64,000 nt of DNA from Anaerolineae bacterium (GTDB lineage Bacteria > Chloroflexota > Anaerolineae > Aggregatilineales > Phototrophicaceae). Made by a program: the position numbers and the translations under genes. Shown piece after piece: positions 44,383-53,969 of this stretch; position 1 is the stretch's first letter; every line of letters begins with the position of its first letter. The notes under the pieces are model-generated. The model was not told the origin of the DNA, made no database searches, and worked only from the letters and a program-made list of their open reading frames with translations. The stretch covers positions 92,612-156,611 of the forward strand of contig JALHNB010000006.1 of NCBI GenBank assembly GCA_022843745.1, given 5' to 3'.

Positions 44383-45732
44383 TTATGCGTTTTCGACGGT
44401 GGTGATGATCGGCTGACTGGCTGGCGTACTGACGAGTTCGGCTTCTCGGCTGGCATAGCCCCAACCCAGGCCGATCACCCAAAGGAAAACCACGCGGAAC
44501 GGATGCACCGCCCACCAGTAGTTATCGAACAGCATGACTACGCAGATCGCCAGAAAGCAGCATAACCAGACCCATAAATCGGTATTCGGGCGTTTACGCA
44601 AGTGCTTCAATATTGAAAAGCAAGCGATCAGAAACAGCGCCAACCCGGGCAACCCCAGTTCCGCCCAGATGTATAGGTAGACATTGTGTACGGGCAGTAA
44701 ATGCTCAACGCTCATGCCCCACATACGCCCGACTTCGAGCATTAGGTTGCCCGCGCCAACACCGAGAATGGGGTGATTTTTAATCACTTCGAAGCTATAA
44801 GTAAAGAAGAATTCACGCGAGGCAAAAATACGCGCCTGAAGATCACCGCTCAGGATAACCCATATTAAAGCCGCAGCAGCGACGATAATCATCACCACCC
44901 CGCCGCCGATCAGCCAACGACTGCGCCGTGCGCCTGACCAGAGGATCAGGGCGATAATGGGCGCGAACCCGATAGCGGTGGATAACATCGCGCTGCGTGA
45001 AAGTGTTGTCACCATCCCCACACCAATCACGAGGCCAGCCAATACAGGCAAAATAATCGACTTTTTATTCTGAATATTCTGACGAATAAGAACAGCACAG
45101 GCGAACAGCGCGACCATCAGATAGCCGCCGAGGTAATTGGGGTGCATCGAAAGGCCAGGCGCGCGGTAGAAAGCGGTTGTCTCGTAAGCAAAGCGATCTA
45201 TTTCGCCAAGCCCCCATAATCCCAACGGCCCGTCATTGACCATCTGGATAACCGCGATGATCGACTGGATAACCGCGCTCAAGACCAGTGCCAGCAGCAG
45301 CGCAATTTCGCTCCGCCGCCGCGTCAGATCAGCCAGGATGACGGCCATCACCAAAAGTACAACATAATGAAGTGTGGTGAAACGCAGCATCGTGCTATCA
45401 CCTGCCCACAACGTTCCAATGACCATCCAGAGCGCCAAAACACCCCACCAACGCCCACCCCAACTGGTAATCACCCAATTTGCGGTTAACGCAAGCTGCT
45501 GCCGATATTCCGCATCGAATAGCAACCGCCCAATCGTGAGAGCGAACAGCAGGAGAACGAAATAATCGGGTATGGAAATGGAAACGATGCGAAATTCAAC
45601 AGGAGTATTCGGTTGAGCAGAGACTTCCAGGAGCATCGAGCGTGGGCTGGAAACGACGCTTAAAAATATGATAAGGCACAAAAGCGCAAGTTGCAGCGCC
45701 TCAGTTCCTTTCGCTATACGATTTGTAATCAA
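44383..45732 (-). CDS. O-antigen ligase / Wzy-like polymerase family protein
   Basis: A 449-residue membrane protein with about eleven helices and the Wzy_C (O-antigen ligase) region in its second half (FFTYSFEVIKNHPILGVGAGN, HNVYLYIWAELGLPGLALF). It would join or polymerise lipid-linked glycans on the outer face. TTG 45732 is chosen: AGGA lies 8 nt upstream, while the longer-frame TTG at 45759 falls inside a terminator stem. It begins the surface-glycan region. Confidence 0.85.
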   Translation of the reverse strand: MITNRIAKGTEALQLALLCLIIFLSVVSSPRSMLLEVSAQPNTPVEFRIVSISIPDYFVLLLFALTIGRLLFDAEYRQQLALTANWVITSWGGRWWGVLALWMVIGTLWAGDSTMLRFTTLHYVVLLVMAVILADLTRRRSEIALLLALVLSAVIQSIIAVIQMVNDGPLGLWGLGEIDRFAYETTAFYRAPGLSMHPNYLGGYLMVALFACAVLIRQNIQNKKSIILPVLAGLVIGVGMVTTLSRSAMLSTAIGFAPIIALILWSGARRSRWLIGGGVVMIIVAAAALIWVILSGDLQARIFASREFFFTYSFEVIKNHPILGVGAGNLMLEVGRMWGMSVEHLLPVHNVYLYIWAELGLPGLALFLIACFSILKHLRKRPNTDLWVWLCCFLAICVVMLFDNYWWAVHPFRVVFLWVIGLGWGYASREAELVSTPASQPIITTVENA

Positions 45733-45751
45733 GGAGATTTTCCTGGAAATG

Positions 45752-45785
45752 AAAACCAACCGGGAGTTATTCCCCGGTTGGTTTT
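45752..45785 (-). terminator. strong terminator after the secreted 133-aa gene
   Basis: AAAACCAACCGGG (45752-45764) is exactly inverted at 45773-45785, an uninterrupted 13-bp stem with an 8-nt loop. TTTT ends the stem on the minus strand. Confidence 0.9.
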
Positions 45786-45797
45786 ATGACACAAAAA

Positions 45798-46199
45798 TTA
45801 CTGGCTGTCAGTGTAGTCGCGCGGTACGATGCTCGCAACGTCGTTTGCATTGACATACAGAATCTTATTGCCTGGGAACAGAATCGGCACATACCCATCG
45901 GCGCGCGTATCCGCAGAGCCGCAGAGCAGGTATTTCTGCCAGAAACCATCTGGAACCGAGGCAGCAGTGGATGAAAGATCGGATGATGCGAAGAAGGACG
46001 CTACACCGTCATTCAGGCGAACCTGGAAACGGACAGGGCCTCCGCATGTTCCGACTTCATCAAGCGCATTCGGGCCAACATATTGAGCATCAACCGAGGT
46101 CAAGCCCAACCGAGCAAATGGGAGTCCAGCGACCAGAAATACAAATACAAACGCCAGAGCTACCACGAGCAGAAAAGAAAACCGACGATTATAAACCAT
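45798..46199 (-). CDS. secreted hypothetical protein
   Basis: A 133-residue protein with a signal peptide or N-terminal anchor (FSFLLVVALAFVFVFLVAGLPF) and a short beta-rich body containing GTCGGPVRFQVRLNDG and LLCGSADTRADGYVPI; the two cysteines could pair. AAGGAGG lies 10 nt before the ATG. No family recognised. It is flanked by its own terminator and divergent from the ABC exporter, so it may be a highly expressed small surface protein. Confidence 0.65.
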   Translation of the reverse strand: MVYNRRFSFLLVVALAFVFVFLVAGLPFARLGLTSVDAQYVGPNALDEVGTCGGPVRFQVRLNDGVASFFASSDLSSTAASVPDGFWQKYLLCGSADTRADGYVPILFPGNKILYVNANDVASIVPRDYTDSQ

Positions 46200-46376
46200 T
46201 GTTTACAAACCTCCTTAAAGGAAAGGATCACATTGCTACAATTCATATTCTAATGCAAAAGAAGATTTGCGCAACCGCCATAAGGACTATTTTCCCTTAA
46301 TAAATGCGGAATAGCATTACAAAATCTATATGTTATTATTCTTTTCTGGCTTATCAAATCAACCAACGGATCATGT

Positions 46377-47561
46377 ATGCGTTATATCACTAAAACGTTT
46401 GCCATGGCTTTTCTGGCTATTCTGGCAATTGTTGTCGGCGCAATGCTGGTATCTATTCAGGTACGATTGAGAATTACTGTAGGCAAACAACTGGGCGAAG
46501 AATATCTTGCACAGCCCTTATCCTTGTTCATTATTCTGGCGATGTCAGCAGCGGCAAGCACCTGGATTATGCACATTACCGGACGGCTTATCTCACGAGC
46601 CAGTTACTTTACAACCGTGATTATGGCGTTGGGCTTCTCAACCATTCTCATCGCTCTGCTGCTGCCGGAAATATCCCTGCTGCAACTGGTCTATTTTGGC
46701 GGGTTTGGTGTCTTTATAGGTGTTGTCACCATTTTATTACCGCCCCGGCAGAGGGGAAACAACAAAAATTTCGATTTTTTCTACTATCTGGCAAGGCTCT
46801 GGGAAAACCGTGTCCTTTTGAGTCTCTGGGTGCGCTATAACGTGCGTTCGCGTTACAGTCAGACTTTCCTAGGCATTGCCTGGATTATTTTACTCCCCCT
46901 CTCGACTTCGTTTATCATGGCATTCGTCTTTTCAGAAATTCTTCCAGCGCGCTTCATCGGTGATGCGCCATTTATCTCCTTTTTTCTGACTGCGGTAACG
47001 GCCTGGAATGTTTTCAGCCAGGGGGTACTCAACGGTACAACTAGCCTGACGCGCGAAATGGGATTGATGGGCCAGATTTATTTTCCACGAGAAATTCTGG
47101 TAATTGTTAAACTCGGCGAAACACTGGTCGATTTCACATTCACCTTTGCAGCGATGCTGGTCATTAATGCGGTAGTCGGCGTCTGGCCGAACATCAATTT
47201 CATTTATTTACCGATTGTCATTCTGATTCAAATCACGTTTACGCTCGGATTAATGTTGTTCCTGAGCTATATCAGCGTGCTGGTACGTGATATTCCGCAG
47301 TTGGTTGCTGTTTTACTCCAGCTCTTGTTTTATCTGACGCCTATCATCTACTCGGTGCAATCAATCCCGGAAAACCTGAGCTTCTTGCTCTTGGTGAACC
47401 CTCTGGCGCTGCTCATTGATGCTTATCGCTCGATCATCGTTTACAACATGCCCCCAGACCCGGTTAACCTGTATTATCCGCTGGTGATGGCCGGGGTACT
47501 CTTATATACGGGCTATATGTTCTTTAAAGCGAATGAAAAACGCGTGGTGGATTACGTTTAA
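46377..47561 (+). CDS. polysaccharide ABC transporter permease with extra N-terminal helices
   Basis: A 394-residue ABC-2 type permease (TagG/Wzm-like) of a glycan exporter. The conserved part starts near residue 145 (LWVRYNVRSRYSQTFLGIAW) with six helices and the TPIIYSVQSIPE end region. The first ~125 residues add four hydrophobic helices (about 7-25, 48-66, 76-96 and 102-121) and a short basic linker (RQRGNNKN) that normal ~260-residue TagG proteins lack. It overlaps the ATPase gene by one base (TAATG). Confidence 0.9.
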   Translation: MRYITKTFAMAFLAILAIVVGAMLVSIQVRLRITVGKQLGEEYLAQPLSLFIILAMSAAASTWIMHITGRLISRASYFTTVIMALGFSTILIALLLPEISLLQLVYFGGFGVFIGVVTILLPPRQRGNNKNFDFFYYLARLWENRVLLSLWVRYNVRSRYSQTFLGIAWIILLPLSTSFIMAFVFSEILPARFIGDAPFISFFLTAVTAWNVFSQGVLNGTTSLTREMGLMGQIYFPREILVIVKLGETLVDFTFTFAAMLVINAVVGVWPNINFIYLPIVILIQITFTLGLMLFLSYISVLVRDIPQLVAVLLQLLFYLTPIIYSVQSIPENLSFLLLVNPLALLIDAYRSIIVYNMPPDPVNLYYPLVMAGVLLYTGYMFFKANEKRVVDYV

Positions 47562-48343
47562 TGCTCAACAAACGACCTATCATCCAAGTGAACAACCTGT
47601 CAAAGCATTACGTGCGCAATGAATATCGTCCCAGTCTGCGCCATGAAGCGACGCAAATGGTTCAGCGCTGGCTTGGCAGAGCAACCCAGGTAAGCTGGCA
47701 GAGTGAGCCTTTTTGGGCGCTCAAAAACATCAGTTTTACTATCTATCAGGGTGAAAGTGTTGGGATTGTTGGGCGCAATGGGTCAGGCAAAACGACCCTG
47801 CTCCGCACACTTTCGAATATTACCGACCCCACCGAAGGCACTGTCAGCGTTCATGGCCGTTTCAGGACGCTCATTGGCTTAAGTGCAGGCTTTGATTTCC
47901 AGCGCACCGGACGCGAAAATATTTACTTTAACTCGGCGATCTATGGTTTTCCCCCATCGGTTGTCGATACGTTCATCGAGGATATTATTGAGTTTTCCGA
48001 ACTTCGCGATTTTTTAGACACGCCCGTTAAACGCTATTCCAGCGGTATGGTGTCGCGGTTGGGCTTCAGCATCGCGATTCATATGATGCCGGAGATCATT
48101 TTCCTCGATGAGATTCTCTCTGTCGGCGACAGCGCCTTCCAGGAAAAATGTCAGCAGCGGGTACTGGAACTCAAAGATCGCCAATGCACGATTGTATATG
48201 TCTCGCACAGCGAAGCATCCGTGCGAATGCTTTGTGATCGGGCAATCTGGCTGCACCAGGGGCATCTCATGATGGATGGATCTGTCGATGATGTGTTTGA
48301 GGCCTACACCGAAATGATACATGGTGAGGCCACCACGACTTGA
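47561..48343 (+). CDS. polysaccharide ABC transporter ATP-binding protein
   Basis: A 260-residue TagH/Wzt-like ATPase. Walker A is GRNGSGKTTLL, the signature YSSGMVSRLGFSIA and Walker B EIIFLDEILSVGD, all typical of the polysaccharide-export branch. It ends after the nucleotide-binding domain, so it lacks the C-terminal carbohydrate-binding domain that in some Wzt proteins selects capped O-antigen. It overlaps the next glycosyltransferase start by 4 bp. Confidence 0.93.
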   Translation: MLNKRPIIQVNNLSKHYVRNEYRPSLRHEATQMVQRWLGRATQVSWQSEPFWALKNISFTIYQGESVGIVGRNGSGKTTLLRTLSNITDPTEGTVSVHGRFRTLIGLSAGFDFQRTGRENIYFNSAIYGFPPSVVDTFIEDIIEFSELRDFLDTPVKRYSSGMVSRLGFSIAIHMMPEIIFLDEILSVGDSAFQEKCQQRVLELKDRQCTIVYVSHSEASVRMLCDRAIWLHQGHLMMDGSVDDVFEAYTEMIHGEATTT

Positions 48344-50070
48344 AAAACGCGCTTTATCGCAAAATTCTCAAACGAATCCGGACATCTCCTCTAAAGGCTG
48401 TCCGTAAAGCCTGGACAATGGCGCGTTCTGGCGGCATTCTCAGCATCTTTGAGATGATGCGTATTTACACGGCTATCAACCGCCAGTATAGCCGCTGGCG
48501 TGAGCGTGGAGGGTCAAGCGCCGTTGACCTCTTCTACCAGCCACTTATCAGTATCATTATGCCCACCTACAACACGCCGGAGCGCTGGCTACGCCGAGCT
48601 ATCGAGAGTGTTCAGGAACAGATTTATCCCAATTGGGAGCTATGCATCGCCGACGACGCATCGACAGCACCCCATGTCCGCGCTGTTTTAAGCGAATATG
48701 CCGCTCGCGACAAACGGATTAAAGTTGAGTTTCGGGCAACAAATGGGCATATCTCAACGGCCTCAAACTCAGCGCTTTCACTGGCGACGGGCGCGTACAT
48801 CGCCCTGCTCGACCACGACGATGAGATCAGCCCGGATGCGCTTATGGAAGTCGTCAAATTATTGAATCAGCACCCCGAAGCGGATTTCGTCTACTCCGAT
48901 GAGGACAAAATTGAGCCGGACGGTGCGCACACTGAGCCATTTTTTAAGCCGGATTGGTCGCCGCGCCTGCTGCTGTGCTGCAACTACATCACCCATTTTG
49001 CGGTCATCCGGCGCGAACTGGTCGAGAAAATTGGTGGCTTTCGCGATGCTTTTGTCGGCAGTCAGGACTACGATTTATTCTTGCGCGTCACTGACCACAC
49101 TGATAATGTGTTTCACATCCCTAAAGTCTTATATTCATGGCGAAAAATCCCGACTTCAACGGCATCGGTCATAGAAGCCAAATCCTATGCCGCCGATGCC
49201 GCCCGCCGCGCACTGGTGGAGACAGTGGAACGCCGTATGCTGGACGCGAGCGTTGAGCCGGGAGATTATTTTCCGTTCTGGCGCATTCGTCCCCATATCC
49301 GCAGACAGCCAAGTATCACCATCGTGATGTCGCTGGTTGGATGCAGCGATACAGCACTCCAACGATTGCAAAGTGTCGATTTTCCGTCCGTGATCGTTGC
49401 TGATGCACAACAGGAAACGCTGATTCGGACGCGGGTTCATGCGGATAAAACGCAAATTGTGACCGTCGAATCGACGATTTCGTTCGTGGATTCGCTGAAT
49501 ATTGGCGCACAGTCCACTGAAAGTGATTATCTCGTTTTTCTATCGCCGCAAGCTGCATCCGGCGATCCTGATTGGCTGACCGCGATGCTGGAAATCGCCA
49601 TCCAACCGGGAGTCGGTTGTGTCGGCGCAAAGCTGATTTCGCCACAAAAACGACTCATTCACGCCGGGATTACGCCTGGGCTTGGCTGCCCTGGCATGGG
49701 AATCGCGGACATCGCACATGGCATTTTTTACTTCAATCTCAAGGATGCTATTCGCGAAGTCTCGGCGGTATCCGGCGCAGCGATGATGATCGCGCGAGAG
49801 CGATTCGAATCCATCGGTGGTTTTGATACGGCTTATCAGCACAGTTTTCACGATGTTGATCTGTGTTTGCGGCTGGCGCAAGCCGGATTCGCGACGATCT
49901 ACACGCCATTCGCGAAATTGGTGATGCACGGTGACTTGAATCTGGCGCATCCGCCCGATGAGGAGCATTTTCGCCGCCGATGGGGAAATGCGATTCAGAC
50001 AGACCCGTTCTATAATATCAATCTGAGCCGTAATCGCACTGACCTTAGTATTCAAATATCTGAAAAATAA
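48340..50070 (+). CDS. glycosyltransferase family 2 (tandem domains)
   Basis: A 576-residue cytoplasmic glycosyltransferase with a TTG start inside the ABC stop (TTGA). After an ~65-residue basic helical head, a first GT2 domain begins PLISIIMPTYNTPERWLRRA with DDAST and YSDEDKI donor-site acids. A second GT-A-like part (from ~residue 310) has ASGDPDW and SGAAMMIARERFESIGGFD. The layout resembles rhamnan/capsule chain enzymes with two GT2 units. The sugar is unknown. Confidence 0.88.
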   Translation: MKNALYRKILKRIRTSPLKAVRKAWTMARSGGILSIFEMMRIYTAINRQYSRWRERGGSSAVDLFYQPLISIIMPTYNTPERWLRRAIESVQEQIYPNWELCIADDASTAPHVRAVLSEYAARDKRIKVEFRATNGHISTASNSALSLATGAYIALLDHDDEISPDALMEVVKLLNQHPEADFVYSDEDKIEPDGAHTEPFFKPDWSPRLLLCCNYITHFAVIRRELVEKIGGFRDAFVGSQDYDLFLRVTDHTDNVFHIPKVLYSWRKIPTSTASVIEAKSYAADAARRALVETVERRMLDASVEPGDYFPFWRIRPHIRRQPSITIVMSLVGCSDTALQRLQSVDFPSVIVADAQQETLIRTRVHADKTQIVTVESTISFVDSLNIGAQSTESDYLVFLSPQAASGDPDWLTAMLEIAIQPGVGCVGAKLISPQKRLIHAGITPGLGCPGMGIADIAHGIFYFNLKDAIREVSAVSGAAMMIARERFESIGGFDTAYQHSFHDVDLCLRLAQAGFATIYTPFAKLVMHGDLNLAHPPDEEHFRRRWGNAIQTDPFYNINLSRNRTDLSIQISEK

Positions 50071-51030
50071 ATGCTACGAATTTCCGTTCACATCGTCACC
50101 TATAACAGCGCCCACGTTATTGAGACGTGTATCGAGTCGGTGATCCAGCAGCAGGGTGCTGATTATGACATCCTGGTGATCGACAATGCCTCACAGGATG
50201 ACACCGTAGAGCGAGTCAAACGCATGGGTGTAGAGATCATCCGCAACAAGACGAACTCCGGTTATGCCGCTGCCCATAATCAGGCGATCATGCTTACAAG
50301 CAGTGAATATGTGCTGACGCTGAATCCTGACGTATGGCTTGACCCGGATTATCTGCGCTCAATGACGGCTGCGCTGGATCGTAATCCGCGCGTCGGCTCG
50401 GCAGCGGGCTGTCTGCTGCGTGTCAATTATCTGGGAACCAAACCACTCGGCATCGACAGCACCGGACTCGTGATCTCCCGCGCTCGGCGGCAAGCACTCC
50501 GCGATGAAAATACGCCCATCAACAAACGCCCCGCTTACTACACACCGATTTTCGGCCCGGATGGTGCGGCAGCCTTTTATCGCCGTGCGATGTTGGAAGA
50601 CATTAATGTCATGGGCGAAGTTTTCGACAGCGACTTTTTCATGCACAAGGAAGATGTCGATGTCTGCTGGCGGGCGCAGCTTCGCGGATGGGGGTCGATC
50701 TATGTCCCCAGCGCGGTTGCCCATCATATCCGTAGTTTTCGACCTGGGCAGCGTGGGCGTGTTTCGCAGGAGATGCGCTTTTACGGGGTACGCAATCGCT
50801 ATTTATTGATGCTCAAAAATGAAACATGGCCGCATTATTTGCGTGATTTATGGGCCATTGCTTTCTACGATCTGGGTATTTTTCTCTATATTCTGCTGCG
50901 CGAACGCCAATCGCTGGAAAGTTATCGTTCGGTGCGGAAACTTTATCCGCGCATGATCGAAAAGCGGCGCATCATCCAAACGCGGCGTACCGTCCGCTGG
51001 CGCGACATCCGGCGGGCGTTCAAATCATAA
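50071..51030 (+). CDS. glycosyltransferase family 2, rhamnosyltransferase-like
   Basis: A 319-residue GT-A glycosyltransferase: RISVHIVTYNSAHVIETCI at the start, DILVIDNASQDDTVERV, LNPDVWLDPDYL (DxD-like) and the acceptor-side HKEDVDVCWRAQLRGWGSI. The pattern is that of the WbbL/rhamnosyltransferase group. It starts directly after the previous stop, so translation is likely coupled. Basic C-terminus (RRTVRWRDIRRAFKS). Confidence 0.9.
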   Translation: MLRISVHIVTYNSAHVIETCIESVIQQQGADYDILVIDNASQDDTVERVKRMGVEIIRNKTNSGYAAAHNQAIMLTSSEYVLTLNPDVWLDPDYLRSMTAALDRNPRVGSAAGCLLRVNYLGTKPLGIDSTGLVISRARRQALRDENTPINKRPAYYTPIFGPDGAAAFYRRAMLEDINVMGEVFDSDFFMHKEDVDVCWRAQLRGWGSIYVPSAVAHHIRSFRPGQRGRVSQEMRFYGVRNRYLLMLKNETWPHYLRDLWAIAFYDLGIFLYILLRERQSLESYRSVRKLYPRMIEKRRIIQTRRTVRWRDIRRAFKS

Positions 51031-51053
51031 AATTCTGGTGAACAGGTGAGCAC

Positions 51054-51620
51054 ATGAAATCACGTACTGTTGTCTGGAAACCTGTCGAATATCAGGGAAT
51101 GGAATATCTGACACTACGCGAGGAAGGGCAGCACATTCTCATTGACAGCGTTGTGCTTGCTGTTGAGGATCAATCGGCTTTCCGGCTAGATTATCATCTC
51201 CAATGTGATTCAAATTTCGCGATCCGATCCGTAAAGTTGGAAATAACGGATCAAGCTAAATTCCAGCTTACAGCCGATGGATTGGGAAATTGGTTCAATG
51301 CTGAGGGCCAACCTCTCGCAGAATTTAAGGGCTGTATCGATATTGATATTGTCGCCACACCCTTTACGAATACACTGCCGATCAACCGTGTGGCATGGCA
51401 GCCGGGGCAATCCCAAATCTTCAGTATGGTCTACATCTGGGTTCCCGATCTGACCATTTCCGTTGAAAAACAGCGCTACACCTGTCTCGAAAAATCGGCT
51501 GATGGGGGTGTTTACCGCTTCGAACAACTCAGCACCGGATTTACGGCAGTGCTGCCTGTAGATCGCGATGGATTGGTTCTCGATTATCCTGAGTTATTCA
51601 GCCGAGAGTGGTCAGGCTAA
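51054..51620 (+). CDS. putative glycolipid-binding domain protein
   Basis: A 188-residue beta-rich protein that fits the putative glycolipid-binding family (PF06475, formerly DUF1089). It begins TVVWKPVEYQGMEYLTLRE and has IDIDIVATPFTNTLPINR, then the closing LVLDYPELFSREW. No signal peptide, so it is cytoplasmic. It starts 23 bp after the second GT2 gene, ending the plus-strand glycan operon. The name comes from fold-level annotation of the family, and its real role here is unknown. Confidence 0.8.
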   Translation: MKSRTVVWKPVEYQGMEYLTLREEGQHILIDSVVLAVEDQSAFRLDYHLQCDSNFAIRSVKLEITDQAKFQLTADGLGNWFNAEGQPLAEFKGCIDIDIVATPFTNTLPINRVAWQPGQSQIFSMVYIWVPDLTISVEKQRYTCLEKSADGGVYRFEQLSTGFTAVLPVDRDGLVLDYPELFSREWSG

Positions 51621-51634
51621 GCAACTGACGAAAT

Positions 51635-53020
51635 TCAATACGCGCCCCTGCCCGTAATTACCGCCAGAAGCGTACGTAAAACGATCTGTGTATCCAGCCA
51701 CAGCGAATAATGGCTGATATAAAACAGGTCGTCCTCAGTGTTCAGGTACATTGGTCTGTCGGCGCGACCATTGATCTGCCACCAACCGGTGACACCCTGC
51801 GGCATTTCAAAACGTTTGCGCTGCCACCACTCGTATTTTTCGACAAATTCCGGCAGTTCCGGGCGCGGCCCAACCACGCTCATCTCGCCGCGCAGAACGT
51901 TGATAAACTGCGGTAGTTCATCCAGGCTGGTGCGCCGCAGAAAGCGCCCGATGCGGGTCACACGCGGGTCATCAGGGTCTTTATAGCCGGGATGATTCGT
52001 GTGAGAATCGACGTACATGGTGCGAAATTTGAGCATTCTAAACGGACGACCATATTGCCCGATGCGGATTTGTTGAAAAATGACCGCACCGGGGCTGTCC
52101 ACTCGGATCGCCAGCATAATCAACCCAAATATCGGTAAACCAAGCGTCATCACCCCAAGCGAAACGATCACGTCAAAAACCCGTTTGGCGACACGCTCGA
52201 CGGGCGAAAGAATCGCTTCACGCACGCCGATAAGCGGAATTCCGCTAAAATTCTCCGTCGAGAGGTAAAAATAAGCGAGTTCCGAATAATCCGGCGCGAG
52301 GCGAATATTCACTGCTCGACGTTGCAGGAGCTTCACGATCTGCTCGACGCGGTTGAACACATCGTCGTCCAGCCGCTTGATATAGATGACCACTTCGTCA
52401 ACCTGGCGCTGGTCAATCACCGCATCCAATTCATCCACTGTACCCAGAATATGGGGATCAATGCCGTCAGCCGCCATGTCGTCGAGCGCGTATTTCAGAT
52501 AGCCGACCAACCGCAGCCCTGCCCACTCGTGATGTTGGATCGTTTTGCCGATTTCATGGGCATATTCGCTGACACCGATAATCAATACGCAGCGATTCGG
52601 CGCAAAACGCTGGCTCAAACGTTTCGACAACACCCAGACGACAGCGCGATGAGCCACAATGCCCACAAACGCGATCACAATAAAATAGAGCGCCTGCAAA
52701 CGGGAATAATCGCGATAGGTGATGTAGAGCATCCCCAGGAATAGCAGCGATGCCATCCAATGTCCGGTGATGATGCGGCGCAGTTGCAGCCCAAAATTAT
52801 GGTGCGGACTGTAGACTCTCGCCTGCCAGAATCCCAAAATCCAGACGGTGCAGGCGATCATGAAAACCGTCAGCGGTGTCTCAAAGGCGAGTTCCGGCCC
52901 TGTGCGCCCCACGCCGAGCGTAATTCGCAGGTAATCAGCGAGTTCAAGCGCCCCCCAAACAAGGCAAAAATCAGAGAGCAAAAAAAACGCTAACCGCCGG
53001 GGACTTACAGGGCGAATCAT
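51635..53020 (-). CDS. polyprenyl-phosphate sugar-1-phosphate transferase
   Basis: A 461-residue WbaP/CpsE-type phosphoglycosyltransferase that puts the first sugar on undecaprenyl phosphate. Four N-terminal helices, a CoA-binding-like domain ([15 protein letters not shown]) and a C-terminal catalytic domain ([59 protein letters not shown]). ATG 53020 is chosen because it overlaps the WecG/TagA stop by 4 bp (ATGA); the longer frame reads through that gene's end. Confidence 0.94.
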   Translation of the reverse strand: MIRPVSPRRLAFFLLSDFCLVWGALELADYLRITLGVGRTGPELAFETPLTVFMIACTVWILGFWQARVYSPHHNFGLQLRRIITGHWMASLLFLGMLYITYRDYSRLQALYFIVIAFVGIVAHRAVVWVLSKRLSQRFAPNRCVLIIGVSEYAHEIGKTIQHHEWAGLRLVGYLKYALDDMAADGIDPHILGTVDELDAVIDQRQVDEVVIYIKRLDDDVFNRVEQIVKLLQRRAVNIRLAPDYSELAYFYLSTENFSGIPLIGVREAILSPVERVAKRVFDVIVSLGVMTLGLPIFGLIMLAIRVDSPGAVIFQQIRIGQYGRPFRMLKFRTMYVDSHTNHPGYKDPDDPRVTRIGRFLRRTSLDELPQFINVLRGEMSVVGPRPELPEFVEKYEWWQRKRFEMPQGVTGWWQINGRADRPMYLNTEDDLFYISHYSLWLDTQIVLRTLLAVITGRGAY

Positions 53021-53763
53021 CGTCGGACTCCGTGATGGCGCAAGACCTCCCAGATAAAACGCGAGTTGTAGATCACATAGCGCCGCCACAAACGCCGAGG
53101 TTCGCGAATGAGCCGGTACAGCCATTCGAGGCCGCTGCGCTGCATCCAACGGGGCGCTTGCGGCTTCGTCCCGGCGATAAAATCAAAGGCCGCGCCAACG
53201 CCAATCAATAACGGCGCATTCAGAACCGGACGATAAAGCGACATCCACAAATCCTGTTTGGGTGAGCCTAATCCGACCCAGATGACGTGGGGATTGGCGT
53301 TGTTTAAATGTTCAATGATCGCTGGATTTGGCGTATCACCGATTTCTTCGATGGGTGGTGAGTAGAATCCGGCGATCTGTAAACCAGGTGAGGCGCGTTG
53401 AAGCTGTTGCACAAGCTGTTCGGCGACACCGGGCAGCCCGCCCCAGAAAAAATGGCGCACTTCTCGGTTGGCTGTTTTTTCGCACAAAGCCCGCATCACG
53501 TCCGGGCCATAGACACGTTCGGCTTGGGGGTATCCGAGACGGCGCTGCAACCAAACCAGCGGCATTCCGTCCGCCGTCACCATATCAGCGCGTTCGAGTG
53601 CCACGCGCATCTGAGGATTTTCACGCGCGATCATCAACGTATAGACCGGGCAGGTCGAAACATAGCGTTTCTGAGACTCTACAGCCCAGCCTGCCAATAT
53701 GTTCACGGCTTCATCGAATGTCTGGGCATCGACTGGAATATCGAGAATTGGAACGCGCATCAT
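53017..53763 (-). CDS. WecG/TagA/CpsF family glycosyltransferase
   Basis: A 248-residue GT26 enzyme that adds the second sugar (often ManNAc or ManNAcA) to a polyprenyl-linked first sugar. Motifs: STCPVYTLMIAR, ADGMPLVWLQRRLG, FFWGGLPGVAEQLV, WVGLGSPKQDLWM. It is membrane-associated in the cytoplasm. It is upstream of and coupled to the sugar-1-phosphate transferase, the enzyme that makes its substrate. Confidence 0.93.
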   Translation of the reverse strand: MMRVPILDIPVDAQTFDEAVNILAGWAVESQKRYVSTCPVYTLMIARENPQMRVALERADMVTADGMPLVWLQRRLGYPQAERVYGPDVMRALCEKTANREVRHFFWGGLPGVAEQLVQQLQRASPGLQIAGFYSPPIEEIGDTPNPAIIEHLNNANPHVIWVGLGSPKQDLWMSLYRPVLNAPLLIGVGAAFDFIAGTKPQAPRWMQRSGLEWLYRLIREPRRLWRRYVIYNSRFIWEVLRHHGVRR

Positions 53764-53830
53764 TTTCCCCGTCAGATCGAGACAGACGAATTATACATTG
53801 CGCGGAATCGAAATAAACAGGTTGCTCGCC

Positions 53831-53923
53831 CAATATCGACCATCTCGGTATCAGACATCACGAATATCGACCATCCTGACATCGCGTGTAACCAAATATC
53901 TATCATCTCAGCATCAGAGATCG
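53831..53923. repeat. three degenerate ~30-bp repeats
   Basis: CAATATCGACCATC (53831), GAATATCGACCATC (53862) and AAATATCTATCATC (53894) open three units at ~31-base spacing, each followed by a similar CTC/CTG..ATC stretch. They fill the divergent gap between the WecG/TagA gene and the S41 peptidase gene. Confidence 0.6.
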
Positions 53924-53969
53924 TATGTTAGACTGAAAGGGTACATGCTCGTTTATTGTGGGAAGATTT

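Noticed and set aside
45733-45759. Longer start (TTG 45759) for the O-antigen-ligase-like gene
   Set aside because: This codon lies in the stem of a 13-bp terminator. TTG 45732 has a proper AGGA site upstream.
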